The notes beneath the pieces are model-generated. The model did not search any database and was not told the origin of the DNA. It saw only the letters and a program-made list of their open reading frames with translations. Below are positions 52,770-63,416 of a stretch of DNA of 64,000 nucleotides, piece by piece. Source of the DNA: Diploptera punctata (lineage: Eukaryota; Arthropoda; Insecta; Blattodea; Blaberidae); assembly GCA_030220185.1 (NCBI GenBank), contig JASPKZ010003438.1, positions 372,001-436,000 on the forward strand. The letters are read 5' to 3'. The position numbers and the translations under genes were made by a program. The number at the start of each line of letters is the position of its first letter. Positions within the stretch are counted from its first letter, which is position 1.

Positions 52770-53985
52770 CTTCTTCTTCTTCTTAAACTTAATTGTAGGA
52801 TTTTCATCCTGTTTATTTCCAAAATCACTCCTCGGAGGAAGACATACTGTATGTACATTCACTGTCTATCCATCTCTTGGCAGGTCTTCCTCTTGTTCTT
52901 CTCCCGTCCATTGGTCTATCTTCTTTAGCTCTTTTTGCAAGCCGGTTTTCTTCCATTCTTTCTATATGACCCTTCCAATATTTTCGTCTATCTATAATAA
53001 ATTTGGTTATGTCTTGAATATGGCAGTTGTCCCTAATTTCTGTGTTGTGTATTTTATCAAATAATGTTTTCCCCTGAATAGTTCTTAAGATTTTCATTTC
53101 GTATGTGCTTATTATTTGTTTAGTTTTTGTTGTATCAGCTCTAGTTTCTGCTCCATATACGATAACTGGTCGAACTATCCTTTTGTATCTACGGGTTTTG
53201 CTTTCTATTGACATATGTTTGTTGCGCCAAATTAAATCTTTCATAGATCCTGATATTTGTGCTGCTTTATCAGCTTGTTTCTTTACTTCTTTTATTAAAT
53301 TTTTAGTGTTTGTTATTAATACACCTAAATAATTAAATTCTGACACTTGTTCTATGATTTTTCTTTCCACTTCCAATTTGCATCTTACTGGTTCTTTTGA
53401 TATTGTTAAGCATTTTGTCTTATTCGTGTTAATTTCCATATTGTATTTTTTGGCATTTATAATAAATTGATGTAAAGATCTTTGTAAATTATCTTCAGAT
53501 TTTGAAAGGAGAACGACATCATCTGCGTAACATATTAAGTGAAATCTAGTGTTTCCCATTTTATAACCCAAACGTGGTGGTATGTTTTCAATAATTTTAT
53601 CCATTATAATATTAAATAAGAATGGACTTAAAGAGTCACCTTGCCTGATGCCCTTTGTGAGCGTTATTTCTTCAGTTTGCTGTTCTTTTACTTTGATTAC
53701 TGTTTTGCAGTGTGTATTAATTCATATTATTGCTCTAATCAGTTCATTAGGAATTTCATTCTCTCTGAAGATATGTATAACATCTTCAAGCTGTACTCTA
53801 TCAAAAGCTTTCTTCATATCTATGAAACATAAGAATACTGGTTTATTGAATTCCCATGATTTTTCCACAATTTGTCTGACTATGTAAATTGCATCTAATG
53901 TGGATCTATTTTTCCGAAATCCTTGTTGTTGTTCTTTAATATGGATTAATGCGTTAAGTAAATGATGTAATAAAATCCATCATGC
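52770..53985 (-). mobile_element. RTE-type LINE insertion in gag
   Basis: Minus strand, 5'-truncated: near 53860-53760 FIDMKKAFDRVQLEDV (motif A) with a stop further on, TKGIRQGDSLSPFLFNIIM (motif B), then frame 53604-52825 with LICYADDVVLLSKSEDN (motif C), NKTKCLTISKEPVRC, FNYLGVLITNTKNLIKE, YKRIVRPVIVYGAET, RRKYWKGHIERMEENRL, RRTRGRPAKRWI. (GAA)n tail at 52770. The 259-residue frame is intact. Confidence 0.9.
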
Positions 53986-53989
53986 AAAT

Positions 53990-55407
53990 CGGATGATGCA
54001 TGTAAAAATAGCTTCATAAATTTAGGAAGTACAGTTCAAAATTTAGGAAGTACAGTTGAAAATTTAGGAAGTACAGTTGAAAATTTAGGAAGTACAATTG
54101 AAAATTTAGAAGGCAAGGTTGAAAAAGAAATAAATAATTCCAAAAGTGAGGTAGTAGGAAAACTAGAAGAAGTGGTTAATGAAAAGATGGGAAATTGGAC
54201 CGAAAAATTTACAGATTTAGAAAATAAATATAAATTAATTGTGAATAAGAGTAAAGAGTCAACTAGTGTAAGTGAAAATAAGTTTGACAAATCAGAAGAA
54301 TGTAACATGGAGAGTCAATCTCAACATTTTGTGGAAAATTCTAAAATCTCAGAAAATTTATTGTCAGAAATAAATTTACCATGTTTTTCAGATCACTTTA
54401 GCCAAAGTCCTCTTGATTTTATTACAGAGTTAGAGGAATATTTTCAATTAAAATGTATTAGTGATAATTATAAAATGATGTTTGTGAAAAGGTCATTAAA
54501 AGATTCGGCGGAATCTTGGTTTAAAATGGCATGCCATGACTCAATGGATTATAATACATTTAAAAGTGCTTTTATGAATTACTATTGGGGTCATGAAAGA
54601 CAAAATAAAGCCAGGTTAGAGATTACCAGTGGTAAATATAATCCTAAAACAGATCATAGTTATCTTGGGTATTTTCTAGAAAAAGTAAGGATAGCTGCAC
54701 TTCTCCAACCACCTATTGATGAAAAATCTTCATTGTCTTTAATATCCCATCATTGCCCAGATGAAATTAAATATCACTTGATTATTGCTAGACCTCAAAA
54801 CATTTCAGACATGTTAGAGTTGTTATCCTTATTAGAAAATAAGAGAGAAGTTGAGATCACAAACAAGAGAGCTAATTGGAATGGACAAGAAAATTCCAAC
54901 AAAAATTTTCTTGGGGTAGGGGCAGAGCATAATGAAAAGAAAAATTATGATGATCATAATAAAGATGTGGAAAAACAATTTCATGATAATTATAATAGGA
55001 GTAGGAACACCCAAGCAAATAGAGGCATGCCAAATGGAAATAATTATAGGAATAGACCTTATAATGACAGAACAGTAAATAATTCTGGAAATTTTCAGAA
55101 TAGAAATGATAGGAGAGAAATGAACTTTATGAACGTAGAAAATTCTGGGGAAAGTAATGATAGAAATTGGACATCACCCCATAGAAGGAAACGTAGACAT
55201 AATAGTTATTCTAATAGATACTCTTACAATAACGAAAGAGAAGGATACTTTGGTAGGCAAGAATGTATAAATAATTCAAGCACTCAAAGTGAAAATGGTT
55301 ATAGACATAATGACACTGGAATAAATCCTAATACAATTAATAATTCTGAGTTTGTGTTAACAAATGGTAACAACAGAGTTGAAGCTGAGGGGAATAGAAT
55401 ACCTTAG
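53990..55407 (+). CDS. LTR retrotransposon gag, capsid part
   Basis: The long frame from 54172 (reading-frame text begins before it): repeats of STVENLG, a coiled coil, then LSEINLPCFSDHFSQSPLD, FITELEEYFQLKCISDNYK, KRSLKDSAESWFKMACHDS, YNTFKSAFMNYYWGHERQN, YFLEKVRIAALLQPPIDE. W-F after the AESW box and F...F...W are typical of Ty3-group capsid domains. The C-terminal 180 residues are Asn/Arg-rich (NRPYNDRTVNNSGNF), replacing the usual zinc knuckle. Structural protein of intracellular particles. Confidence 0.8.
54028..54112 (+). repeat. 21-bp in-frame tandem repeat in gag
   Basis: Four copies of AATTTAGGAAGTACAGTTGAA with minor changes (the first ends CAA). Seven residues per unit suits a coiled-coil heptad. 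Confidence 0.9.
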
Positions 55408-55442
55408 AATTTAAATGCCAATTAGATACGTCAGGGACTCCG

Positions 55443-56603
55443 TTGAGTATCTCAACTTGTCTAAAATTAAGGGTCAACAATAGCTTCGATCGTGTAGATA
55501 TTTTATCAAAATTTAAACCAACAGATATGGTTAGCATTAATAATGATAATGGTAATAAAGGAGAAATTATTAATAATATAAATATTTCCAAGGAGAATGA
55601 AGAATTAGATAGAACATGTACTAGAGAAATGAATATTATTGGTAGTCCACCTAAGCTAAAATTAAATATTTGCGGATTGGAGATTATTGGTATTGCAGAC
55701 AGCGGATGTTCTAACACAATAATTAATCAGAAATTTTACAATACCTTAATGTCTAGAGGAAATAAGATCAATACATTAAGAATTTGTGGGGTATATTGCA
55801 CCCTAGCTATTGGAAAGAAGAAGTTACCTATTAGACCTCAATGTTTATTAGAAGTAAATATCTGTTCGACTAAATTTAAAGTTATTTGTTTAATATCACC
55901 TTACTTATCATGTGATATGTTAATTGGATGTGACATGTTAGATCAGTACAGAGCTATTATTGATTTTGAAAATTATAATGTGTCTTTAAGTAACGAGACA
56001 AATAATAGAATTGTCGTACCATTTGCCAGAGAATTTGAGGAGATTCAGAATATTAGTAGACAAGAAAATTTGATAAAAGATGAGCACATTTTCATTGAAA
56101 ACATAAATGTAGAAGAATGTGATAGAAATAATGAAGATGAGGATATGACCCAAGAAACCATGAATGAAGATATTCATGTGTATAATAATGAATTCCTGTG
56201 TGATAATTCCACAGTTGAATATTTATTAAATAATATTGATGATTATAAATGTGTAGATGTTGAATGTGCTGACTGTATAGAAAACAAAGAAATTCCTCTT
56301 CTCATGTGCATGGTAGATGACGAGGAAGACGATTTTTGCCAGCAGATAAGAGATAAGGTAGCCAATACACTTGGAATTTCTGAACAACAGAAATATAGAC
56401 AATACGACGTGTTGATGAAAAATAAAAATTCATTCTCAAAGAAGCCTGGATTGTGCAATTGTTTTGAATACTCATTCAAGGTCATAGAACATGAACCGAT
56501 TAAGATCAAAAGCAGACCGATTCCGCTTAGCATTAGAAAACAAGCAGACGACTTGATTATAAAATTTGTATCCCTAATTAAGAAGCTAAGATATGTAGCG
56601 TGA
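55443..56603 (+). CDS. LTR retrotransposon pol, protease and start of reverse transcriptase
   Basis: 386 residues in a frame shifted from gag. LKLNICGLEIIGIADSGCS has the aspartic protease active-site D-S-G (followed by C instead of A/T), and CDMLIGCDMLDQYRAIIDF is the second protease motif. A long acidic spacer follows, then NSFSKKPGLCNCFEYSFKV and IKIKSRPIPLSIRKQADDL, the segment just before RT motif 1 in Ty3/gypsy elements. The frame then runs into 3' non-coding repeats: the catalytic RT, RNase H and integrase are gone. Non-autonomous. Confidence 0.82.
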   Translation: MSISTCLKLRVNNSFDRVDILSKFKPTDMVSINNDNGNKGEIINNINISKENEELDRTCTREMNIIGSPPKLKLNICGLEIIGIADSGCSNTIINQKFYNTLMSRGNKINTLRICGVYCTLAIGKKKLPIRPQCLLEVNICSTKFKVICLISPYLSCDMLIGCDMLDQYRAIIDFENYNVSLSNETNNRIVVPFAREFEEIQNISRQENLIKDEHIFIENINVEECDRNNEDEDMTQETMNEDIHVYNNEFLCDNSTVEYLLNNIDDYKCVDVECADCIENKEIPLLMCMVDDEEDDFCQQIRDKVANTLGISEQQKYRQYDVLMKNKNSFSKKPGLCNCFEYSFKVIEHEPIKIKSRPIPLSIRKQADDLIIKFVSLIKKLRYVA

Positions 56604-56860
56604 GATCCAATGAAAAAGAAGTTGAGGTTTGTAGTGTAAAACTAAAATCTGAAATATGTAGCGTGAGAGAAATAAAAAGTTGACATATGTAGCGTGAGAT
56701 CCAATAAAAAAAACTTTAGATCTAATGAAAAAAAAATCTGAGATATGAAGTGTTAGAGGAAAAGTTGAGATATGTTACGTGAAAAAATTTAAATGTGTAA
56801 CATGAGACCCAATGAAAAAAAAAAAAAAAAAAGAAGTTGGGATATATGAAGCAAAAGACA
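56584..56860 (+). repeat. Degenerate tandem repeat at the deletion point
   Basis: At least six spaced copies of GATATGTAGCGTGAGA with variants (AAATATGTAGCGTGAGAG, GATATGTTACGTGAAA), each followed by A-rich spacers. Begins right where pol ends. Confidence 0.75.
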
Positions 56861-57311
56861 AGTTGATATTTTCTATTAAGAGAAAAAAATTAAAATATGT
56901 TGCTGAAAAGAGAATGTTATATTATGTAAAGTAGAATATGTGAAATAAATGTAACAGAAATATGTTGAAGCAGAATATTGTGAGTTAAAGACAGGAACAA
57001 TTATAATAATTAGAAGATTGGGGGGAAAAAAAGTTGATTGTTGTAACAATATTTGTAATCTTATTTTGATATATTGTGTTCTATAATGAAAAATGTATAA
57101 CATTGTTGTCAATGTATGTTTTTATCTTTCAGGAAAAATGAAAATATTTAAAGTGTTAATTTCATCGTATGTATATGTAAATGTATATCTATTCCAAGCA
57201 GATAAGTAAAAAAAAAATTAATCAATTAACTAAATTAATATTTCTTGGGGAATGATCTTTTTTCTTTTGTTCTTTCTATTGGAAACAAAACAAAAATTAT
57301 CAGGGGCATTT

Positions 57312-57742
57312 TATAGCAGGGTTTTAATATCATAATAAATATGAAAGTTAAAGTTAATAATTTTATATTTTAAAATTCTTTTAATATTTAAACATAACTT
57401 AAATAAAGAAAAACATCTAAATAATTAATTGTTGTTCATTGTTGAATAAAAATGTCTCAGTAACAATTAAAGAAATTGTATTATATAACAGTCTTTCTAA
57501 ATAATGCTTTTAAAATTGTGTTTTAAGTCATTGTTGTCTGAAATATAAAGCTTTCTGTTATAATTGTAATAGGAACACCTGCTTAACAATATTTTTAAAT
57601 AAAAGTGTACTAAATTCTGATTGGATGTTAAAACAATTAACTTTTTGATTTAACTAATCAAATTTAAACCTGGTATTTAATGGACCATTAACCAATAGAA
57701 TTTAAATATAAAATCATGTGATGTAATAATGTTCTTTAAAAA
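57312..57742 (+). mobile_element. 3' LTR, truncated
   Basis: Matches 50534-50669 and 50974-51285 with few changes; preceded by TTATCAGGGGCATTT, a possible polypurine tract. Breaks off after AATGTTCTTTAAAAA, where the 5' LTR continues. High LTR identity suggests a fairly recent insertion. Confidence 0.85.
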
Positions 57743-57862
57743 TGTTCTGAGATTTGAAAATGTTCTGTGCGCCATCAATTATTTCAAAGGCTGTACATGA
57801 TTTTTTTCCCCTGCAAAAACAAGAATTGTGAATTTTAACCAGAAATTGTCAATTTTCATTCT

Positions 57863-57900
57863 TAACTAAGAAGCCGCCATTTGCAAAGATAAAAGCAATG
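57863..57900 (+). repeat. tRNA-like repeat family D, 5' flank
   Basis: CTAAGAAGCCGCCATTTGCA then AAGATAAAAGCAATG; it continues at 58256 after the palindromic insertion. Confidence 0.75.
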
Positions 57901-58026
57901 TCGATACTAGTAAAATTCATGGTGATTTTCCGTTGAGGTATTAGTTCACAGTAATATAATGTACGATTAAAAACTATAATATGGTTACCTTGTAGGTCCG
58001 TCTCCTCAACTTAAGTTCTTTTTAAA

Positions 58027-58076
58027 CTCTGTAGGCCTTTCGGGACTAGTCTCATCATCAGCAGAATGCATTATGT
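58027..58076 (-). ncRNA. Hammerhead ribozyme motif, left arm
   Basis: Identical core to the right arm: stem I UUCUG/CAGAG, CUGAUGA, stem II GAGAC/GUCCC (one A-C mismatch), GAAA, GGCC, UA. Confidence 0.75.
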
Positions 58077-58137
58077 CCGTTCTTGTTGACCCTTGTTGAA
58101 GCACTCAACAAGGGTCAACAAGAACGGACCCAATGCA

Positions 58138-58177
58138 TTCTGCTGATGATGAGACTAGTCCCGAAAGGCCTACAGAG
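58138..58177 (+). ncRNA. Hammerhead ribozyme motif, right arm
   Basis: Stem I UUCUG/CAGAG (5 bp with one G-U), core CUGAUGA exactly, stem II GAGAC-UA-GUCCC, GAAA, stem III GGCC, then UA as U16.1-H17. The best match to consensus in the window. Confidence 0.78.
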
Positions 58178-58255
58178 TTTTAAAAGAACTTAAGTTGAGG
58201 AGACGGACCTACAAGGTAACTATATTATAGTTTTTAACCGTACATTATATTACTA

Positions 58256-58430
58256 GAAGCAATGGTTTCAAAAGCATTTGGCGAGAGGGAATTACAACGT
58301 ATATACGAGAAAAATTTGCGTCTAGATCACAACTCGCCTCGATAGCTCAGTTGGTAGAGCATTTGGCCCGGCAAGCCAAAGGTCCCAGTTCGAGTCTCGG
58401 TCTAGGCGAAAAAATGTTTCTCTTCAAATA
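58256..58430 (+). mobile_element. tRNA-like repeat family D, single unit
   Basis: Rest of the unit begun at 57863: GGTTTCAAAAGCATTTGGCG, GAATTACAACGTATATACGAG, tRNA-like module and TTTCTCTTCAAATAT. Older than the palindrome nested in it. It abuts an RTE fragment. Confidence 0.8.
58336..58407 (+). tRNA. tRNA-like module, family D
   Basis: 72 nt; GCCTCGATAGCTCAGTTGG; anticodon stem TTGGC/GCCAA with loop CCGGCAA (GGC here, changed from GGA); T arm lost one base. A decayed member. Confidence 0.6.
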
Positions 58431-58690
58431 TCATACATCTAACTTTAATATCTATAGCTGTATCTTTATCTTTATATAGGTCATATATTTCCTGGTTAGT
58501 TCTTATTCTCCAGGTACCCTTATCCTTAACTGGGCCATATATATTCCTTAAGATCTTTCTCTCCCAGGTGGCAAGTCTTGTAGCAGTTCTTTCTAATATG
58601 GTCCAGGATTCACTGCCATACACTACAACAGGTTTAATAATTGTTTTATATATTCTTATTTTAATTTTCTTAGATATATATCTAGATTAA
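58431..58690 (-). mobile_element. RTE-type LINE fragment, family d, copy 2
   Basis: TATRLATWERKILRNIYGP, KDKGTWRIRTNQEIYDLYK, VDIKVRC-like end; nearly the same as 6430-6680. Ends 33 bp from the donor end of esterase exon 1. Confidence 0.82.
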
Positions 58691-58722
58691 TTTAAGATAT
58701 ATTACATGAAAATTAAGCTCAC

Positions 58723-58882
58723 CAAGAATTCCAAGACGATAATTTAGGGAGACAAGAATAATATCTTCTTCAATCAAATAGTCTGCTTCAAACGCAATCT
58801 TGTTTCCTGTACCAAAGATGAAATTTCCGCCGTGAAACCATACCATTACAGGCAGCTTACTAGGATCTGATTCTGTAGGCAG
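58723..58882 (-). CDS. Carboxylesterase, visible exon 1 (oxyanion hole)
   Basis: 160 nt between TTGACAG acceptor and GTGAGC donor; phase 0 in, phase 1 out. Encodes [67 protein letters not shown] is the family's oxyanion-hole motif (HGG), and [14 protein letters not shown] spans the splice to exon 2. About 110 N-terminal residues, with any signal peptide, must lie on exons above 64000. The most similar groups are insect esterase E4/FE4 and venom carboxylesterase-6-like proteins; the substrate cannot be told from sequence. Confidence 0.96.
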
Positions 58883-58964
58883 CTGTCAACAGTACAATGT
58901 ATTCTTATAACATTTTATATCTACTTTCTATATTATTTCTATGCTAAAACTCTGTAGCACAACA

Positions 58965-59245
58965 GCCTAGAAAGATCTTGGCCTACTAGCAGGCTGCTGA
59001 CCACACATCCAAATGTGGACGATCATCCAGTCAGTATAGGGATGAAATTTGGTCAGCATGTTGGGTACCCCAGGTATTATAGCCGAATTGCTGCTTATTA
59101 CAGCTACCCAAATTCCTTACAAAGCTGCATGGGAACTGGTCCCATACTGGTTGAAATTCCATGAGCAAACATTTTTCACCCATGGGAACTCGAACCAGTA
59201 CAGGTCCCCTAGTCCTGCACCAAACCATTCAGTTACAGCACAGGA
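58965..59245 (-). mobile_element. SINE family B, copy 2
   Basis: Minus strand GCTGTAACTGAATGGTTTGG, GGTTCGAGTTCCCATGG, CAACCAGTATGGGACCAG; about 80% like 7271-7606 by eye. Head of the tRNA part is diverged; no clear duplication. Confidence 0.82.
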
Positions 59246-59477
59246 CAAATTATTTCTATACTTACTGCATTTTTTAGGACAATATTGTTTGTGAAAAGGC
59301 ATAAAAGTAATTCCTAATGAAAAAAAAAAATATATCTCTGATTCTAATTTTCTGGCATTATTATCAATTTTTTCCGTTAGTTAAGGATATATTTTGCTTA
59401 AAAACATGTTTATATTTTTATATGCCTTAAACCAATCAGTCTGAATTAATTTTTAAATAATAAATCAAACTATTCAG
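59246..59477. other. No recognisable feature
   Basis: AT-rich intergenic/intron sequence. Confidence 0.3.
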
Positions 59478-59837
59478 ATGGAATCCCAGTAGAACTGCAG
59501 GGGGAGAAAAATTGATGGACAAGATACATCAGTTACTCAGTATGATTTGGGAAAAAGAAGCTCTTTCAAATGAATAAAAAGAATCAATTATTGTACGAAT
59601 CTATAACAAAGGATATAAAACTGTTTGCAACAACTACAGGGGCATCTCATTACTTTCAACTTCTACAAAATCCTAACAAGTATATTAGTAAGCAGACTTA
59701 CTCCCTATATTGATGACATTCTAGGAGATACTCAATGTTGATTTAGAAGAAACAGGTCTACAACAGATCAGATTTTTAGTATGACACAGATTTTAGAAAA
59801 GAAATGGGAATATAATGGCACTATATATCAACTATAA
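59478..59837 (+). mobile_element. RTE-type LINE RT N-terminal fragment
   Basis: With frameshifts: QGEKLMDKIHQLLSMIWEK, ESIIVRIYNKGYKTVCNNY, RGISLLSTSTKS, then TTDQIFSMTQILEKKWEY. NNYRGISLL and the TDQIF phrase are RT motifs 1-2. Truncated before motif A. Confidence 0.78.
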
Positions 59838-59902
59838 AGTTTTATTTAATTAATGAAAAATGGATTTTCATCAAGTAAACACCAAATCAATTGATTAAAT
59901 TA

Positions 59903-60067
59903 TATAGCAGGATTTTAATATCATAATAAATATGGAAGTTAAAGTTAATAATTTTATACTTTAAAATTCTTTTAATATTTAAATAGAACTTAAATAAAGA
60001 AAAACATATAAATAATTCATTGTTGTTTATTGTTGAATAAAAATGTCTCAGTAACAATTAAAGAAAT
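59903..60067 (+). mobile_element. LTR fragment (first 165 bp of the same LTR family)
   Basis: TATAGCAGGATTTTAATATC to ACAATTAAAGAAAT, as in 50534-50669 plus the bases after the SINE. The rest is displaced by the LINE starting at 60068. Confidence 0.85.
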
Positions 60068-60077
60068 GTTGTTGTTT

Positions 60078-60849
60078 TCAAATGCTGGGCCTTGGCACCA
60101 AAGCCATTAGCGTTCTTGCTCTCCAATATTTCTCTATGGTGGATCCAACAGGTAATACTTCACAGGATTGTAGGTGTTCTTCATTCATTTCTTCGTTTTT
60201 ATTGCATAGAGGACAATTTGGATTCGTGTAGATTCCTATTTTATATAAATGTTTGGCCAAATAGTCATGTTCTGTAAGCAGTCTAAATTTTGCTACTGTA
60301 GTTTTACGTGGAGTTTCTGGAACAATATCTGGCTTCTTTACTAAAATATTCCATTTTTTGTCTTTGGCTTTATTACATAGGTCTTGGTTTTGTTTGATTT
60401 TATATTTGTTTTTAGCTATTCTTTTTATGGATGTGAAAGGTAAGCTTTTAGTAGTATTCTGAATTAAATTGGAGCCTTTTTTGGCAAGAAAATCAGCAGT
60501 GTCATTTCCAGCAATTCCACAATGTGCAGGTATCCATTGCAATTGAATTCTTTTCTGTAGTTTTTGGAGTTGTTGAATCATTTTATAGCACTCTTTAATT
60601 TGTATTGACTTCATTTTGTGTGAATTTATTGCATATATTGCTGCCTTAGAATCAGAGAGTATGACAGCATTTTGAAATTTATTTATTCTGTATAGTAATT
60701 GTTGGAGTGAAATATGAATATCCATTACTTCCGCATCAAAATTTGTTATGTGGTATCCTGCTGGTTGATAAAATGAAAATAATGCACATGTAATTCCTGA
60801 TCCTGAGTTGTTATCAAAAGTAGGTCCATCTGTGTAGACATGTAACCAT
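60078..60849 (-). pseudogene. LINE RNase H and C-terminal zinc knuckle
   Basis: WLHVYTDGPTFDNNSGSGI near 60840 (first catalytic Asp), FDAEVMDIHISLQQLL (Glu), AVILSDSKAAIYAINSH (Asp), IQLQWIPAHCGIAGNDTAD (last acidic residue), then CPLCNKNEEMNEEHLQSC. All four RNase H acidic residues are present; the domain is separated from RT by the repeat insertion. Confidence 0.85.
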
Positions 60850-61169
60850 TATATTTGAAGAGAAAAATTTTCGCCTAGACCGGGACTCGAACCCGGGACC
60901 CTTGGCTTTCCGGGCCAAGTGCTCTACCAACTGAGCTACCGAGGCGAGTTACGATCTAGACGCAAATTTTTCTCTTATGTACGTTGTAATTCCCTCGCGC
61001 CAAATGCTTGAAACCATAGCTTCTATCTTTGCAAATGGCGGCTTCTTAGTTAAGAAGACATTTATTGGGAATTTAACACTACTTTATAGCCAGTAGGGCT
61101 TCTATTGACGACTTTATTATTAATTTAACACTTCTCATTGAAGGATAAATTATATTTGAAGAGAAAAAT
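60850..61169 (-). mobile_element. tRNA-like repeat family D, single unit inserted in LINE
   Basis: About 320 bp, beginning and ending in the same ATATTTGAAGAGAAAAAT flank, so slightly longer than one period. It splits the LINE codons YPPEE and WLHVY. Any duplication is no longer than 2-4 bp, unlike other copies. Confidence 0.82.
60873..60945 (-). tRNA. tRNA-like module, family D (best acceptor stem)
   Basis: 73 nt; GCCTCGG/TCTAGGC acceptor with one mismatch, TTGGC/GCCAA around CCGGAAA (GGA), CCGGG/CCCGG T stem. Intact A and B boxes. Confidence 0.72.
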
Positions 61170-62600
61170 TCTTCTGGTGGATATCTCTTATTCACAGCTT
61201 CTAATGCTAGAGCTTTTAGTACAGGCGTGGGAGTTTCAGATTTTGTAACTGGTTCTTCTAGATTTAGCTGAATGTTAATTGGTTCAAAAGTAAGAGGGTT
61301 ATCTCTGATCAAAATATTTTCTTTAGATTTAGGAAGATTCAAATCTGTTTTTATTTCCGTTACTTTGGACAAGAAACTTGTTTGTGTTTTCAACTTGGTT
61401 GGTTGTAACTGCCTTTTTTCCCATTTTGTTGTTGTTAATCATAACATTTTCTCATGTTGTGTTATTGCCTGTTCCTCTAAAGTTAGACATATTGGAGGGT
61501 TCTGAGTTAGTGCTTGCATTGCTGCGATTGGAGTTGATTTTCCTGCGCCAGTTACAAGCCGTAAAACCTGATTTTGGCATACTTCTAGGCGATTCAGGTT
61601 CGAGTTATTTGCTGTGATTATTACCTCCCCATTGTATAGTAGTATTGGCTTGATGAATGTTTTGTATGTGGTGTTCAAAGTCTGGCGATTACTACCCCAC
61701 TTTGCTCTGGCTAATGTTTTTAAGATTGAGAATCTTTTCATTGCTTTGTTTACTACTGCTTCAATATGTTCTCTCCATGATCATTTTGAATCAAAAATTG
61801 TCCCTAGATATTTTGTTTCATTTGTTTGTCTCAGATTTGTTTTTCTTGAACTGTAGATTTAGTTTTGGGTTTTTTTTCTTCAAGCTAAATATTTGAAACG
61901 TTGTTTTGTCTGTATTAATGGCCATTAAATTGTAGTGAATCCACTTTTCTAGTAGGTTAAGAGCCTTTTCTATAGAAAATTTAGATTTTTCTATTTGTGA
62001 GGAAGATGTCCACATAATCATGTCATCTGCAAAATGAGCTGTCTTTATTTCTGTGTTTGATATAGCTGGTGGCAGATCGTTGATGTAGATGTTGAACAGG
62101 ATTGTACTTAGTACTGCACCTTGATGGAGGCCCATTTTTATTTGTCGGAATTTGGACGTACTGTCATTGTATTTTGTAGCACAGAAACATTGTGAAAGGA
62201 ACTGGGTGATCCAGTTTAACATATTGTTTTGAATGCCTAGTTTTGTGAGTTTTTCAAGTAATTTATATCTCCATACTGAGTCATATGCTTTTTCAAAATC
62301 AATGAAAACTGTTAGCGTATCTTGATTTTTGTTGAAAGATTCTTTGGCATCTTGAGAAAGTTGAATTGTATTTTCTTTTGTAGAGAGATGTTGCCTGAAT
62401 CCTGTTTGTGCTGTTGTTAGTATGTTTTTACTTTCTAAGAACCAATTTAGTCTCGCTGAAATCATACGTTCTGCTGTTTTTGCAATGACACTTGTTAAAG
62501 AGATTGGTCTGTAATTATTTATATCATCAGCTGTCTTGTCTTTTTTTAAATAGGGATAATTACTGCATTTTTCCACTCTGTGGGTACAGTAGAGGTCCAT
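61170..62600 (-). pseudogene. LINE reverse transcriptase
   Basis: Frames 62600-61818, 61741-61439 and 61393-61170: NNYRPISLTSVIAKTAERM, TVFIDFEKAYDSVWRYKLL (motif A), MGLHQGAVLSTILFNIYIN (motif B), TAHFADDMIMWTSSSQIEK (motif C), NTDKTTFQIFSLKKK, then RAKWGSNRQTLNTTYKTFI, KPILLYNGEVI. A stop between frames near 61790. The text is typical of the Jockey/I group. Confidence 0.88.
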
Positions 62601-63416
62601 GATAGATTAAATAATTTCAGTAGTGTATTCCTTCCCTTTTGGCCAAGATGTTTCAAAAATTCAACATGTATTTTATCTGGACTAGGAGATTTGTTGTCTT
62701 GTAACTCGTGTATTGCAGAATTTAGTTCCCATATGGTAAATTCTTTGCCGAATATATCATTCTTTTGTTCTTGATGCTTCTTAAAAGTCTTGAGATCTTT
62801 TTAATTTGCCTTTGCTTCTTTTAGCTTTAGGAGGGAGTTTGTGTTGAGAGCTGTAGTGTTTATTAAAAGCTTCAGCAATAGAGTTGTTGGAAGTAAGTGT
62901 TTTCCCATTAAATTTGAGTGGTTCTTTCTTTGTATCTCTCTGACTTGTGATTTTACTTATATATCTATATACTTTTTTTGAGTCTTTTCTGTAATCAGCT
63001 TTTTCAATAAATTCACTGAATGCATTTTTCTTTGCTGCATAGATTTCTTTTTTAAACTTTGCTGCCTTTCTTCGCCATTCTTGTGTATCTATTGGGTTGT
63101 TGGACAATTCTGCTTTTCTTCTTGCTGTGTCCCTTTCTTCTTTTAACTTGGATAAGCCTGCGTTCCAAAAGGGTTTGTAGTGTTTAGTTCTTCCTCTTGG
63201 GATCCAATTTTTTGCTGCTTCAAGAATTACGTTTGAGATGGTATTATTAAGTTTATCTGTAGATACTTTGTACTGGATTAGGTTTAATTTATGTTCAGTT
63301 TCTTCTGTAAATTTTTCCCAATTAGCTTTTCTAAAATTCCAAGAGTATTTTGTTTTTTGTTTACTGTTATTTTGTTTGTCCTGATGTATTATAGATGCAA
63401 CAACTGCTCTATGTTC
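62601..63416 (-). pseudogene. LINE linker between endonuclease and RT
   Basis: EWRRKAAKFKKEIYAAKKN, KDSKKVYRYISKITSQRDT, KEPLKFNGKTLTSNNSIAE, AFNKHYSS, NPKGRTKHYKPFWN-like text near 63180. Matches the region between endonuclease and RT in this LINE group (A..FN.hy). Confidence 0.75.

Larger units (their letters stand above)
57901..58255. mobile_element. Palindromic PLE-tail insertion with two hammerhead ribozymes
   Basis: 355 bp flanked by the 8-bp direct repeat AAGCAATG (57893-57900, 58256-58263). Arms of ~130 bp mirror each other (GGTCCGTCTCCTCAACTTAA, GGCCTTTCGGGACTAGTCTC). Each arm holds a complete hammerhead motif, one on each strand. Confidence 0.87.

Noticed and set aside
52068..53064. 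Host coiled-coil gene
   Set aside because: Position between an LTR and a capsid/protease frame and continuity after MITE removal make it retrotransposon gag.
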